DNA from: Candidatus Zhuqueibacterota bacterium
GTDB lineage: Bacteria; Zhuqueibacterota; Zhuqueibacteria; Thermofontimicrobiales; Thiofontviventaceae
Assembly: GCA_016926625.1 (NCBI GenBank)
Contig: JAFGOE010000075.1
Location: 1-64,000 of the forward strand
Reading direction: 5' to 3'
Length of the DNA: 64,000 nt
In this document: positions 40,341 through 50,459 of the stretch, piece by piece
Numbering within the stretch: the stretch's first letter is position 1
How the letters are laid out: each line of letters begins with the position of its first letter
Notes under the pieces: model-generated
Database searches by the model: none
The model's input: the letters and a program-made list of their open reading frames with translations, nothing else
Told to the model about the DNA's origin: nothing
Translations under genes and position numbers: made by a program

Positions 40341-40442
40341 ACGGACAGCTAACGCGGTCTTCGGGCGCATGGGTGCGAATAACGTCATCGGTGGATGGAT
40401 TAGCCACGATCATAAATCTTAAAAATACAGAGAATTGAGCCT

Positions 40443-41057
40443 ATGATAAGAATCGGTCTGACCGGAGGAATCGGCGCAGGGAAATCGACTGTCGCGCGGA
40501 TTTTGATTGAGAGCGGTATCCCCGTGATCCATGCCGATCAGTTGGCCAGAGAGCTGGTTGATACGGATGAATCTGTTCGCAGCAGAATTGTCGAACATTT
40601 TGGTGAGGATATCTATAGACAGGATGGCAAGCTGGATCGAAAGAGGATGGCTGAGATCGTGTTTGCGGATGACCAGGCTCGAAGTCGGTTAAATTCGATA
40701 GTACATCCGGTTGTCATCGCAAGGCAGGCGGAGATGTTAGCCGAATTGGAGCGCAGCGATGTGGAAATCGCCTGTATCGAAGCAGCTCTAATTTTCGAAG
40801 CGAAATCGACGGCTCAATTCGACATCATCGTGGTGGTGATATCTCCGTTAGAGGATGTGTTGCTGCGGTTGAGACAGCGCGATGCTTTGTCGGAAGGACA
40901 GATTCGCGCGAGACTGGATTCACAACTATCAGCGAGCAAAAAAGCCGAGATGGCTGATTACGTCATCGTGAATGATGGAACTCTCGAAGATCTATATCAA
41001 AAAACGATGTCGTTTATCGACTGGTTGAGATGTAACATGGTTGCGGATAAATCTTAA
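40443..41057 (+). CDS. coaE: Dephospho-CoA kinase
   Basis: MIRIGLTGGIGAGKSTVARILIESGIPVIHADQLARELVD. Confidence 0.95.
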   Translation: MIRIGLTGGIGAGKSTVARILIESGIPVIHADQLARELVDTDESVRSRIVEHFGEDIYRQDGKLDRKRMAEIVFADDQARSRLNSIVHPVVIARQAEMLAELERSDVEIACIEAALIFEAKSTAQFDIIVVVISPLEDVLLRLRQRDALSEGQIRARLDSQLSASKKAEMADYVIVNDGTLEDLYQKTMSFIDWLRCNMVADKS

Positions 41058-41200
41058 TCTGCAATCAGCGCTGCAGGTTGCTGCTTTTATCGCATCACTC
41101 GGATTCTCAGGACGGCCCTTATGCGCATATGCCCGGATTGATATGCCTCGATGCATAACGATCACTTCATGTATCGAGATATAGGGTGCAAGCGAATTTT

Positions 41201-42697
41201 CTAATTGCGACTGAACGATGATAAAGCGATACAGATCTGATCTTGCAGATCCATGACGACCTGTACATCACATAGAAAATTATTCACCATGATCGAAAAG
41301 ACAAGAGTCTCATCATCTCGGGTCGTCGCGTAACCAGACAGGCATCTCACATTAGAGATAGTCCCCGTCTTTGCAAAAATCTTCCCCTCAGCGCTCGTCC
41401 CTTTCATTCTGTAACCGATCGTCCCGTCGATCCCGGCGATGGGCAGGCTCTGGCGAAAAATGTTTCCATATTGATGATAATACATGCCTCGAAGTATCTT
41501 AACAATCTGCGCCGGGGAAATGTAGTTATAGCGACTGAGTCCCGAACCATCTTTGTATTGATAGGAGTCATCCTCTAAACCGAAGCGTACCAGTGTTTCC
41601 CTGATTATATTTTCTCCCTCCTCGAAACTGCCTTCTTTTCCAAAATGATAACCAAGCAGTTTAACGAAACTTTCGGCGTAAAGATTTTGTGATCTCTTCA
41701 TCAGTACGTTGAGCACGTCGGAAAACGGTGGCGAGAGATGGGTATGTATCAGATGCCAATCGTGCATAATGATGGTCGAATCGAGTTCGTCCGAGTCGAT
41801 CAGCTCGCCTTTAACCGCGATACCGTGGCGGGCTAACTCGTGCGCCAGTCCGCTGAGAAAATAACGCGTCGGATGATGGATAGCGATGTCTTCGGTAATT
41901 TTTTGGCCTGGTTTGATTGTACCGGAATAGGTCACCAAATTGGAGTTGGTCTCGCGGAAGATATTGATCTCTGTCTCCTCATCTTCATCGTCGATGATGG
42001 AGAGATCTGTCCGGAACGTTAGAACACCGTAATCCGGGAAGACTGAAAAGTCTAAATTCTGTCCCATAGAGTCGACGCTCAGGGTCACCTGAGCATAATT
42101 TTCATTGAGCATCAGTCCACCGACTTCGGCTGAATAGTAATAGGTTAGATTGTCGACTGTCCATCCGTATCCGATATGTTGGTCATCGAATACATCATCG
42201 ATACCGATCAGATCGCCCCGGATCTCTTTGATATGATGCTCGCCGAGGGACGTGATCCAATCCCGAAAAATGACACATGAGTCCGCATCATCGCAGAATC
42301 GGTAGGAGATCGTTGGATCACCGCTCCCAACGATGATCAGATCACCGTTTAGAATACCGTCCTCGACCGTACCGTTCGTGTATAAGTTGGTTTGATAGCG
42401 AAAATCGGGTCCAAATTTCATCAGGGCGACGGCGGATGTTGGTATTTTCTCATTCGAAGCGGGCATGAGCAGCTTCTGTGCATTGTGCTGATACATGATT
42501 TCACCGGTATCTAATGATTGGACAAGGATGCCTACGGTTGCTGTTTGGATTTCCGGGGTTTCGACCAGGAGATCCATTTGATAGGCCAGTTTTTCACTGG
42601 CTGAGTGAACAGGTGGATGTTGTTTGATGTAACGAGGCGCACATCCGGAGGACAGAATTGAGATGGTAATGGCTGCAACTACACATTTTCTGATCAT
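41201..42697 (-). CDS. D-alanyl-D-alanine carboxypeptidase/endopeptidase (PBP4 family, S13)
   Basis: ASNEKIPTSAVALMKFGPDFRYQTNLYTNG (SxxK), SQNLYAESFVKLLGY (SxN), FAKTGTISNVRCLSGY (KTG). Confidence 0.95.
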   Translation of the reverse strand: MIRKCVVAAITISILSSGCAPRYIKQHPPVHSASEKLAYQMDLLVETPEIQTATVGILVQSLDTGEIMYQHNAQKLLMPASNEKIPTSAVALMKFGPDFRYQTNLYTNGTVEDGILNGDLIIVGSGDPTISYRFCDDADSCVIFRDWITSLGEHHIKEIRGDLIGIDDVFDDQHIGYGWTVDNLTYYYSAEVGGLMLNENYAQVTLSVDSMGQNLDFSVFPDYGVLTFRTDLSIIDDEDEETEINIFRETNSNLVTYSGTIKPGQKITEDIAIHHPTRYFLSGLAHELARHGIAVKGELIDSDELDSTIIMHDWHLIHTHLSPPFSDVLNVLMKRSQNLYAESFVKLLGYHFGKEGSFEEGENIIRETLVRFGLEDDSYQYKDGSGLSRYNYISPAQIVKILRGMYYHQYGNIFRQSLPIAGIDGTIGYRMKGTSAEGKIFAKTGTISNVRCLSGYATTRDDETLVFSIMVNNFLCDVQVVMDLQDQICIALSSFSRN

Positions 42698-42822
42698 AAT
42701 TCACCACATGGTAATAAGTTATCATTTAGGGCTGAAAGAAGGAATCGCATCAGTTATTGTTTATGCGTTATAAAAAACAATATAATGAGTTTAGCCAATA
42801 AAATCAAGCTGAATCCAAAAAA

Positions 42823-42852
42823 AAGCCAGATCGAAAGTGAGTGATCTGGCTT
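42823..42852 (-). terminator. Intrinsic terminator of the 42879-44057 gene
   Basis: aagccagatc...gatctggctt hairpin followed on the minus strand by tttttt. Confidence 0.85.
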
Positions 42853-42878
42853 GATTAAAGTAGTTAAAACGATGATAT

Positions 42879-44057
42879 TTATTCGATCGGTTCGTTTTCT
42901 TTCTTTTCCTCATCGGGGCGTTGATAATCGCCTTCAAGAATTCGTCTTAAGCGTTCCAGTTCGCGTTCGGCTTTTTGTCTCTCATTTTTAATCCGTTCAA
43001 GTTCTTCCTCTGCCGATTCGGTCTCTCTCTGCTCCCGGATGATTTGTTCGAATAGCTCTCGTCTGCTCTCCGCTTTCTTGATCAGGATGTCCTTTTCGCT
43101 TATCGTAAACACTTCGGTCGGCAGGATTTGCATCTTCATGCCAAGGTTTATTCGCCAGGCAGGGTAGTTAGGCATGCCGTGAATTTTATGGTCGAAATAA
43201 TAGAGTGATTCGTCGTTATTTGATGAGATTCTGAAATCGGCTCCAAAATTAAACGCCAGCCAGCGGGTCACCCGGTAGGAGATGCCCGGGGTGAGATAGG
43301 CATAGTTTTCCAGGCTGTATGCGGTCTGTTTAGGGGGTCTTTGGATAAACGCATTACCGTGCAATTCGAGTGAAAAATCGAACTCGGCGTTCGGAAAGCT
43401 TATACCGAGGCTATAGGTGAACTCCTGCGACATGGATGATACTTTGATTGAATCGAGGTTCTGATCCTCGGAGAGTCTTTGTCCGACATCATTGTGATTA
43501 TAATAGCCTAAATTCAGATAAGCGTTGAGATTATCTTCAGGATAGAGTGGATCACGGGAGTAGGTGCCCATGGCCTTTAATCCCCAGGAGACCGTTCCGG
43601 CGGAATAGGGTTCGAATACCACATTGTGATATTTGGCGGTAGGGAAACGGGTTTGCAGCATAAAACCGTATGCCAGCGAGCTATTCTTCAATCGATACGA
43701 TCCGAGTTTCAGGCTGAGGAACAGATCGTCGGGCAAATTATAGCCTTTCCCTCCCTTACCCTTATGGCTGTCCTGGTAGATAATCGGAGCCACTTGCATT
43801 TCAAGATGGTCGCTAACGCCGTAATTCACACTAAGCGCTCCTTGTACATCCCACACGGTCACTGCACTGTTCGGGGAGACTTTACCGAAAAATCGTGATT
43901 GTGCCTTAACGGTCATATGTCCTTGTTTCAATGTCCAGGCAGAACCGACATAATGGAGACCATATCCTCCGTTCATCGAATTTCCCGATGCAAGTGGGGA
44001 TGTCCATATGAGAATGCACATCCCCAACAATGCAGTCTTCCATGACACCATCTTCAA
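42879..44057 (-). CDS. Putative outer-membrane beta-barrel protein with C-terminal charged coiled coil
   Basis: Signal peptide, barrel-like strands; C-terminus REQRETESAEEELERIKNERQKAERELERLRRI. Confidence 0.65.
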   Translation of the reverse strand: MKMVSWKTALLGMCILIWTSPLASGNSMNGGYGLHYVGSAWTLKQGHMTVKAQSRFFGKVSPNSAVTVWDVQGALSVNYGVSDHLEMQVAPIIYQDSHKGKGGKGYNLPDDLFLSLKLGSYRLKNSSLAYGFMLQTRFPTAKYHNVVFEPYSAGTVSWGLKAMGTYSRDPLYPEDNLNAYLNLGYYNHNDVGQRLSEDQNLDSIKVSSMSQEFTYSLGISFPNAEFDFSLELHGNAFIQRPPKQTAYSLENYAYLTPGISYRVTRWLAFNFGADFRISSNNDESLYYFDHKIHGMPNYPAWRINLGMKMQILPTEVFTISEKDILIKKAESRRELFEQIIREQRETESAEEELERIKNERQKAERELERLRRILEGDYQRPDEEKKENEPIE

Positions 44058-44224
44058 AATCCTCCGCGTTGTACGATTCCAGATGCTAATGCAAAAATTT
44101 ATAGAAATTATAATATTTCGATCAAATAATCAATGATTTTCTAATATATTACAAAGGTTTAATGAACCAGCTGATGAGCTGCGACTTCTGAACATTGTAT
44201 TCATCACGCTAATAAACCGGTGCT

Positions 44225-44728
44225 CTACTTGCTGCTGTAGAATGTGATGAGATAGTAGATCTGAGCGAGGAGAGCCAGCTTAGTTGTAAATTCAACAAAC
44301 GAATTAATATGATGCCATTTTGAACCAGAAATAATAATGGTATCACCCGGGTTTAACATGGGAATCAACGATTCGTCGCCGTCCTTTAAATATTGTGACA
44401 CATTGATCTCTGAGATATTTTTCTCGGATGCGCTGGTACTTTCGGAATGTATAATTTTGATGTTGGATAATTTAGCTCCCTTGCTGGGTCCTCCGGCATA
44501 GGAGATCAGCGACATCAAATCCGTTTCGCTCGGGACCATATATTGACCCGGTTTGTTGACAAATCCCCAGATGTTCACTTTGATCAATAGTTCATCGCCT
44601 GTGCCCAGAAAATATTGAGCTCCGCGCGAATATTTATCCTCTTTGAGTTCCTGTGCGACCAGCAGACCGGAAAAAGTAAAAAATTGGATGAAGTACATGA
44701 CTAAAATTTTTTTACCCAGGATACGCAT
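44225..44728 (-). CDS. SLBB-domain protein (polysaccharide-export related)
   Basis: FLGTGDELLIKVNIWGFVNKPGQYMVPSETDLMSLISYAGGPSKGAKLSNIKI. Confidence 0.85.
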   Translation of the reverse strand: MRILGKKILVMYFIQFFTFSGLLVAQELKEDKYSRGAQYFLGTGDELLIKVNIWGFVNKPGQYMVPSETDLMSLISYAGGPSKGAKLSNIKIIHSESTSASEKNISEINVSQYLKDGDESLIPMLNPGDTIIISGSKWHHINSFVEFTTKLALLAQIYYLITFYSSK

Positions 44729-45057
44729 TCGTTCCTCCGTCTCAGGGTGTTGATATGGTGTATGAAATGAGTTGAATGATATTGAAATTCACATTCAATA
44801 TCAAGTAAAATTAGGGCGATCTAGAAATTATTACAATACTTTAGCATTTATATAAAGTATGATAAAAACTGGTTAGATAGTGTGCAAAATATCAATTATG
44901 AAAAGTCGTTGCAAGAACAATACCAAACAGAGGGTGAATGACGGTATGGAACAATTTTGATGGGTCAAATCGTGTGGTCAAAAGCGATGATCTGGGCATC
45001 AGGACGCAATATGGAGGGAAATGAATTTTTAAATGTTTGATCTAGGGATGTGTTTTA

Positions 45058-45438
45058 TTAAGAAAATATTTTCGTGTACGAACCCCAGGCGATCTGATTT
45101 TCCCAGATGCGCAGAGTGATCGCATGCACGTTGGAAACCTTGATCTCATCGGCCATCATGTCACACATCGTTCGGGCGATATTTTCTATGCTGGGATTTA
45201 CGTCTTTAAATTCCTCGAAATCGTTCAGTGTTCTGTTACGATAACGTGCAACGAGATGATCCAGGATGTTTTCGAGGTAGATTATATCAATCAGATAGCC
45301 GTTACGATCCAGCGTATTGCCGGAAACGACCAGTTCGATTTGATAATGATTTGAATGCAATTCATCTTCGATCCCCCACTCCTCACTCATCAGATGGTGC
45401 TGTGCAATGAAATTGCGCTTCACAGATACTTCATACAT
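45058..45438 (-). CDS. 6-pyruvoyl-tetrahydropterin synthase/QueD-like protein
   Basis: MYEVSVKRNFIAQHHLMSEEWGIEDELHSNHYQIELVVSG...NPSIENIAR; start 45438 preceded by gggagg (ORF track extends to 45486). Confidence 0.8.
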   Translation of the reverse strand: MYEVSVKRNFIAQHHLMSEEWGIEDELHSNHYQIELVVSGNTLDRNGYLIDIIYLENILDHLVARYRNRTLNDFEEFKDVNPSIENIARTMCDMMADEIKVSNVHAITLRIWENQIAWGSYTKIFS

Positions 45439-45656
45439 TAATGCCTCCCAAATCAGAATAGATGTATTCTGCATCTGAATAAACACCTCTGTCTCACGGA
45501 TTTAGAAAAGAGATCATCAGATCACGTGATCATCGTCAGGGTGGATATGATAAAGTTTTATCTTTTTTTTCGTTGTTCGAACAGGATCATGTATGCCGGA
45601 TGTTGTTTATGGATCAAATAAGAGATCGAATGTGCCGCCGTGCATCGTCATTAGAA

Positions 45657-46136
45657 TTATTCGAACATGAGTTCATACATTTCGTAATGCTCGTTCGTCA
45701 TGCCCAGGTTTCGATAGACATGTTGTGCGTGAATGTTGCGCTTATCGACGTATAAACGCAATCCTTTCACCCGCGAACGGCGGGCGATTGTCTCGACGTG
45801 CCTGAACATTTCTCTAAAAACACCTTTACCTCTGGACTCCGGAACGATGTAGACGCTGTGAATCCACCAGACGTCCGCGTTGCGCCAATCGCTCCATTCT
45901 TTTAATATCAGCAGTGAACCAATAACCTGATCCGCTGTGCTGCGGGCAACAAGATAGAACCCGCGATCTGGTTGGTCGAGAATTGTAGTTACACCCCTGA
46001 TAACCGTAACTCTGTCCAACCTCAAGCCTTCCGTTTCCAGCGCCATCATTATCTGGAACTCAGCGATGACCTCAATATCCTTTCTGGTACCCTGTCCGAC
46101 CGTTATCGGATTAATCGACATCCTATGCTCTGACAT
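45657..46136 (-). CDS. GNAT-family N-acetyltransferase
   Basis: WWIHSVYIVPESRGKGVFREMFRHVETIARRSRVKGLRLYVDKRNIHAQHVYRNLGM. Confidence 0.9.
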   Translation of the reverse strand: MSEHRMSINPITVGQGTRKDIEVIAEFQIMMALETEGLRLDRVTVIRGVTTILDQPDRGFYLVARSTADQVIGSLLILKEWSDWRNADVWWIHSVYIVPESRGKGVFREMFRHVETIARRSRVKGLRLYVDKRNIHAQHVYRNLGMTNEHYEMYELMFE

Positions 46137-46174
46137 TTTCTATCTTTCTATTAGTGGACCGGCCTCGACGTAGA

Positions 46175-48370
46175 TCAATCGATCCCCATTTCGACAAGCA
46201 GATGATCAGCCCCTCCGAATTTTTGAGTGACCCAGAGAACATAACGGATGTCCACGGCGATGGACCTGCTGTAATTAGCGTTCCAGGCATAATCATTGAT
46301 CGTGGCATCGTAGGCCCTGTCGAAATTGATGCCGACCATCTCACCGCGTGCATTGAGAACGGGACTCCCAGAATTGCCCCCGGTCGTATCCATGTCGTAG
46401 AGGATACAGGTTGGGACGCCACCCAGTTTTTCATGATTGAATCTTCCGAAATTGCGATCGCGTATGAGATCGACCAATCGGTTCGGGGAATCAAAAGGCT
46501 CCACGCCGGTCGTTTTCTCCAGTACGCCCTGAACAGTTGTGATCGGGTGATAATAGACTGCATCGGCTGGTGAATATCCTTTGATTTGCCCGTATGTAAA
46601 TCGGAGCGTGCTGTTCGCATCAGGGATGAACTCTTTTTCCATAAACTCCTTCTTGACATCAACGAGCTGCGAGTGCAATTCATCGATCTTGCCTTTTCTG
46701 TTTTGTCTGACCTCTCTCAAATCCTTATAGATCGGGTACAGTTTATCTGCTATACTGATGAACGGATCGTTTATCTTTAAAAGCTCTTTGGTGGACAATT
46801 TAAATGCATCCGTTAAGAAGGCCTCTTCGTCGAGTTGGGTAGTTTCATATGCATTATTCAAGAATTCATCGATGTTGTTTATTTCAGGAGTTTGTCCTGA
46901 TGCAATATTCCACAATGGTTGGATGCTCATACATGCAGGGAGTACCAGGGCGTCATTCAGAAATTTTTTCATGAACTGCATATCGGTGGGTTGATGATAG
47001 CTCTTCAACGAAAGAATGCTGTTCTTTACGGTTCTATCGAAATTACGATCCATGTAGTCCGCTTCTCGCTCCAGATCATCTTTTTTCCGTTCGATGGAGG
47101 ATTCGTAGATCGTGGACGCCAGATTGAACATGGTCACATTGCGTTTCAAATAATCCAACAGAAGATCGCGATCTGAGGTCGTTTGAATCTCTTCATAGAC
47201 CTGTCCTATGTTTTGCAGCAGACTTCCGTATCGTTCTTTTCGTCCTGCATCCTGGTCGATATAGGATTGCAGAGCTTTTTCCCGTTCCCGCCAGACATCG
47301 ATTAAATTTAAACGCCGGATCCCCTTTAATTTTCCTTGATAATTTTTAATGGTATTATCGCGTCCTTTAATCCTGTCGGCCAGGGTGATAGCGATCGACC
47401 GGTCGTCTTTACCCATGTCGAGCATGAGTTGGTTTTGCCAGGAATAGAGATCCACGACATAGGGCATACGTTTATTGTATTCGTAATCGAGGTAGTGAGA
47501 TGTCTGATGGCGATACGTTCGTCCGGGATATCCGAAGATGAAGACGAAATCACCTTCTTCAACACCTTCAGGTTGAACCTTAAGATAGTTCTTCGGTTGA
47601 AACGGAACATTGTTCGCAGAATATTCGGCAGGAGAACCATCCGGAGCAACATAGGCGCGCATGAATGAAAAATCACCCGTGTGGCGCGGCCATTCCCAAT
47701 TATCGATATCACCACCGAACTCACCGATCGATCTCGGAGGTGCGTAGACAAGACGGATATCCTTGAGGTATGTGTAGATGAACAGGATGTATGTTTTGCC
47801 GATGAACATCTCCGACACTTCAGCACGTTTCCCCGGATTTTTCGATTCGGCTCGTTTGATGATGGCCTTGATCTTCTTTTCGATCGCCTTTGTTCTGTCA
47901 CCGTAATCCATATCTTTTTTGATGACACTCAATACGTCTTTAGAAACATAGCGATAGGACTCGGTGATACGGACCGTATAACCTTTCGCTTGAATCTCTT
48001 CCGATCGGTCACGGGCCAGGAAACCGTTGCTGATGTAGTCATGTTCTTCAGAGCTGGCTGTTTGTATGGCGCCGTATGCACAATGGTGATTTGTTAAAAT
48101 TAAACCATGGGGTGACACGAAAGAGCCTGTGCATCCATCCAGTTTACAGATCCCATCGATCAGACTGATGCCTCCGGGATTGTAAATATCGAGGACATCG
48201 ATCTCCAAACCCTTCGATTTAAGTTCGAGTTTATGGATTTCACTCATCGGATACATGCCTTCTTCGGCTCCCAGCTTGTGTTGAAATGTAAACGAGATTA
48301 TAACGAGAGCGATTATCGTCGTGATATTTTTTTGCACAATACATCTCCCATCCGTTAGGTTAATTCTCAC
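46175..48370 (-). CDS. S46-family dipeptidyl-peptidase (DPP7/DPP11-like)
   Basis: GCTGSFVSPHGLILTNHHCAYGAIQ, GDIDNWEWPRHTGDFSFMRAY, TTGGNSGSPVLNARGEMVGINFDRAYDA, VDIRYVLWVTQKFGGA; true start may be the GTG at 48337 (gggag upstream, then a signal peptide). Confidence 0.95.
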   Translation of the reverse strand: MRINLTDGRCIVQKNITTIIALVIISFTFQHKLGAEEGMYPMSEIHKLELKSKGLEIDVLDIYNPGGISLIDGICKLDGCTGSFVSPHGLILTNHHCAYGAIQTASSEEHDYISNGFLARDRSEEIQAKGYTVRITESYRYVSKDVLSVIKKDMDYGDRTKAIEKKIKAIIKRAESKNPGKRAEVSEMFIGKTYILFIYTYLKDIRLVYAPPRSIGEFGGDIDNWEWPRHTGDFSFMRAYVAPDGSPAEYSANNVPFQPKNYLKVQPEGVEEGDFVFIFGYPGRTYRHQTSHYLDYEYNKRMPYVVDLYSWQNQLMLDMGKDDRSIAITLADRIKGRDNTIKNYQGKLKGIRRLNLIDVWREREKALQSYIDQDAGRKERYGSLLQNIGQVYEEIQTTSDRDLLLDYLKRNVTMFNLASTIYESSIERKKDDLEREADYMDRNFDRTVKNSILSLKSYHQPTDMQFMKKFLNDALVLPACMSIQPLWNIASGQTPEINNIDEFLNNAYETTQLDEEAFLTDAFKLSTKELLKINDPFISIADKLYPIYKDLREVRQNRKGKIDELHSQLVDVKKEFMEKEFIPDANSTLRFTYGQIKGYSPADAVYYHPITTVQGVLEKTTGVEPFDSPNRLVDLIRDRNFGRFNHEKLGGVPTCILYDMDTTGGNSGSPVLNARGEMVGINFDRAYDATINDYAWNANYSRSIAVDIRYVLWVTQKFGGADHLLVEMGID

Positions 48371-48597
48371 TGTTTGCTTAACGAATATACGATCGTGTTA
48401 CTCTCCTGCTTTATCATCATCTTAATTTAAGTACCATCTTGTACAGTATGAACTTGATGGTTTAATAATATAATAGTTTTCGCCGTGAAATACAACTAAA
48501 TATTTGCCAAGAACTTTTTATAAAACTATGCGTATGAATAGGTATGTTTTCTTATAAATCTTAATTATTGATCAATTATGATAGGAGGATTCACGGA

Positions 48598-49344
48598 ATG
48601 TGTTCCAAATGCATCAAATTAATTGCTATTTGTGGCTTATTGCAACTGCTTACCGTTACGACGACTCAAGCTCAGGTACAATTACAGGCTCAATCTCCAT
48701 CTCGTTTTCAGGTTAATCTCGATTTTCTTACCGGTTTCCCTCAGAATGAATTCAAGGAAAATGTGAAGAATACGGGATTCGGACTGGGTGCAGAATTCTT
48801 ATATCATATTCCAAATTCACCGTTATACCTGGGGGCTGGTCTGAATTTTCTGGTTTATGGGAGCGAATCGCGACGCGAAGCGATTTTTCCAAATATTCCG
48901 GATGTGACAGTAGAAGTTGAAACCTCAAATAATATCTTTTTTGGAGACCTCATCTTCCGAGCACAACCGCCATCAGGATACCTGAACGAAGTTTTACATC
49001 CATATGTTGAAGGCTTGATGGGGTTCAACTATTTATGGACTGAAACCAGTATCAAGGACGATGATTGGGATGATGATGATGAAATCAGTTCAAAAAACTA
49101 TAGTGACACTGCTTTGAACTACGGTTTCGGTGCCGGCATTATGTTCCGCATCGCTACGGGTAAGGCAGAAGATGATTTTCATAACATCTATCTGGATGTC
49201 AACGTGCGGTATCTGTTCGGCGAGAAAGCCAAGTATTTGAAAAAAGGTGGTATCATTCGCGAAGAGAATAAGGTCACGTACAACCCGACTGAATCGACGA
49301 CCGATTTACTCGTGCCTCGGCTTGGTGTGACATTTACTTTTTAA
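48598..49344 (+). CDS. Putative outer-membrane beta-barrel protein
   Basis: Start 48598 preceded by aggagg; signal peptide; FQVNLDFLTGFPQNEFKENVKNTGFGLGAEFLYHIP... ending in PRLGVTFTF. Confidence 0.75.
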   Translation: MCSKCIKLIAICGLLQLLTVTTTQAQVQLQAQSPSRFQVNLDFLTGFPQNEFKENVKNTGFGLGAEFLYHIPNSPLYLGAGLNFLVYGSESRREAIFPNIPDVTVEVETSNNIFFGDLIFRAQPPSGYLNEVLHPYVEGLMGFNYLWTETSIKDDDWDDDDEISSKNYSDTALNYGFGAGIMFRIATGKAEDDFHNIYLDVNVRYLFGEKAKYLKKGGIIREENKVTYNPTESTTDLLVPRLGVTFTF

Positions 49345-49508
49345 CGTGACGAGTTGAATATTGGCGACCTTGCTGCGAAGGACGTAGTTTTCGTATTTTA
49401 GAAGTTCGTCCGCTCCGTATGATTATTTAAGCTTAAAATCATCATCAGAGGTGCATAATGGCCAATTATAAAAATCGGCGAAGGACAATGCTTTAATAGA
49501 CTATTTAG

Positions 49509-49635
49509 AGGCTGTATCAAAAGTCCTACTGCAAGATATTTACCACAACTAGTAGTAGCAAATCTAGTCTCTGCATACAATAGTTGGTATTCGACGAATA
49601 AATTCGTCACTACAAGTTGACTTTTGATACAGCCT
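49509..49635 (-). mobile_element. MITE-like element, copy B (127 bp) with perfect 17-bp terminal inverted repeats
   Basis: aggctgtatcaaaagtc (49509-49525) and gacttttgatacagcct (49619-49635); no ORF inside; possible TATTT direct repeats at 49502-49506 and 49635-49639. Confidence 0.75.
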
Positions 49636-49639
49636 ATTT

Positions 49640-50434
49640 CTATTCAGGACTCTCGTTAATATCCTTTACAATGACTCGCGGTCGTGTTTCCTTTGTGCCC
49701 GCTAATCCCATCCGACAAATTTTCAAAAAAATACGCTTTGCGTCTTCAGGATAATCAGGCTCATGCTTCTTCATCACCTCGAGCAGATCATAGAAAGTCC
49801 ATTGCTCTTCTATTGTCAGATTATCCGTGATGTCTTCGAATAGTGTAAACGCCTTCTGCCTGAGCTCTTCCTCCTTCTTGATGTCCTTCAGATTAGAATA
49901 GCACTCCATGCTGCTGATTCTGGCTAACAGATCGTCGTCCGAGAGCGCTTCTTGCGGCACAGGCTTCACAGTTTTGGTGGTTTTTTTTCGGCGAGGACGA
50001 TCGTCGATTACCTTGTAGGATGGCGTCAACGTATCGGGTTCAACTGGCTTTGGCGTCTCTGTATCAGACGCCTCCTCAAAGTCGTCCGTCTCTTCATTAA
50101 ATTCCACCGCACAATAACACTTATGATCGTGAAAAACGGGTTGGACTCTCATAATTCGACCCGAGCATTTAATGGTCTCTTTACCCGGTTCCACGATCTC
50201 AATTTTTTCGATGTTTGGATCTTCGATGCCGATAAAATGCTCAATACTGGATGTATATCCCAATAAACCGGCTCTGCTGATATTTACTACACTGATCTCA
50301 ACTACGCTTCCCCCTTTGAATTTGAATGTAACCTGCAGATCATTTTTCGGACTCATACGACGTCTTGGATGTTTCCTTCGCTCTACAAAGTCACCGTCCT
50401 TTTTGATCCTGCTGGTATCCGTTTTTCGCTGCAT
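49640..50434 (-). CDS. PilZ-domain protein
   Basis: RRKHPRRRMSPKNDLQVTFKF...VVNISRAGLLGYTSS (RxxxR and NxSxxG c-di-GMP-binding motifs). Confidence 0.85.
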   Translation of the reverse strand: MQRKTDTSRIKKDGDFVERRKHPRRRMSPKNDLQVTFKFKGGSVVEISVVNISRAGLLGYTSSIEHFIGIEDPNIEKIEIVEPGKETIKCSGRIMRVQPVFHDHKCYCAVEFNEETDDFEEASDTETPKPVEPDTLTPSYKVIDDRPRRKKTTKTVKPVPQEALSDDDLLARISSMECYSNLKDIKKEEELRQKAFTLFEDITDNLTIEEQWTFYDLLEVMKKHEPDYPEDAKRIFLKICRMGLAGTKETRPRVIVKDINESPE

Positions 50435-50459
50435 GACGTATTCCTCGCGTGATAACGCA

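Noticed and set aside
46123-46683. 186-aa minus-strand ORF overlapping the S46 peptidase
   Set aside because: Alternative frame within the strongly supported peptidase; low-complexity composition, no motif
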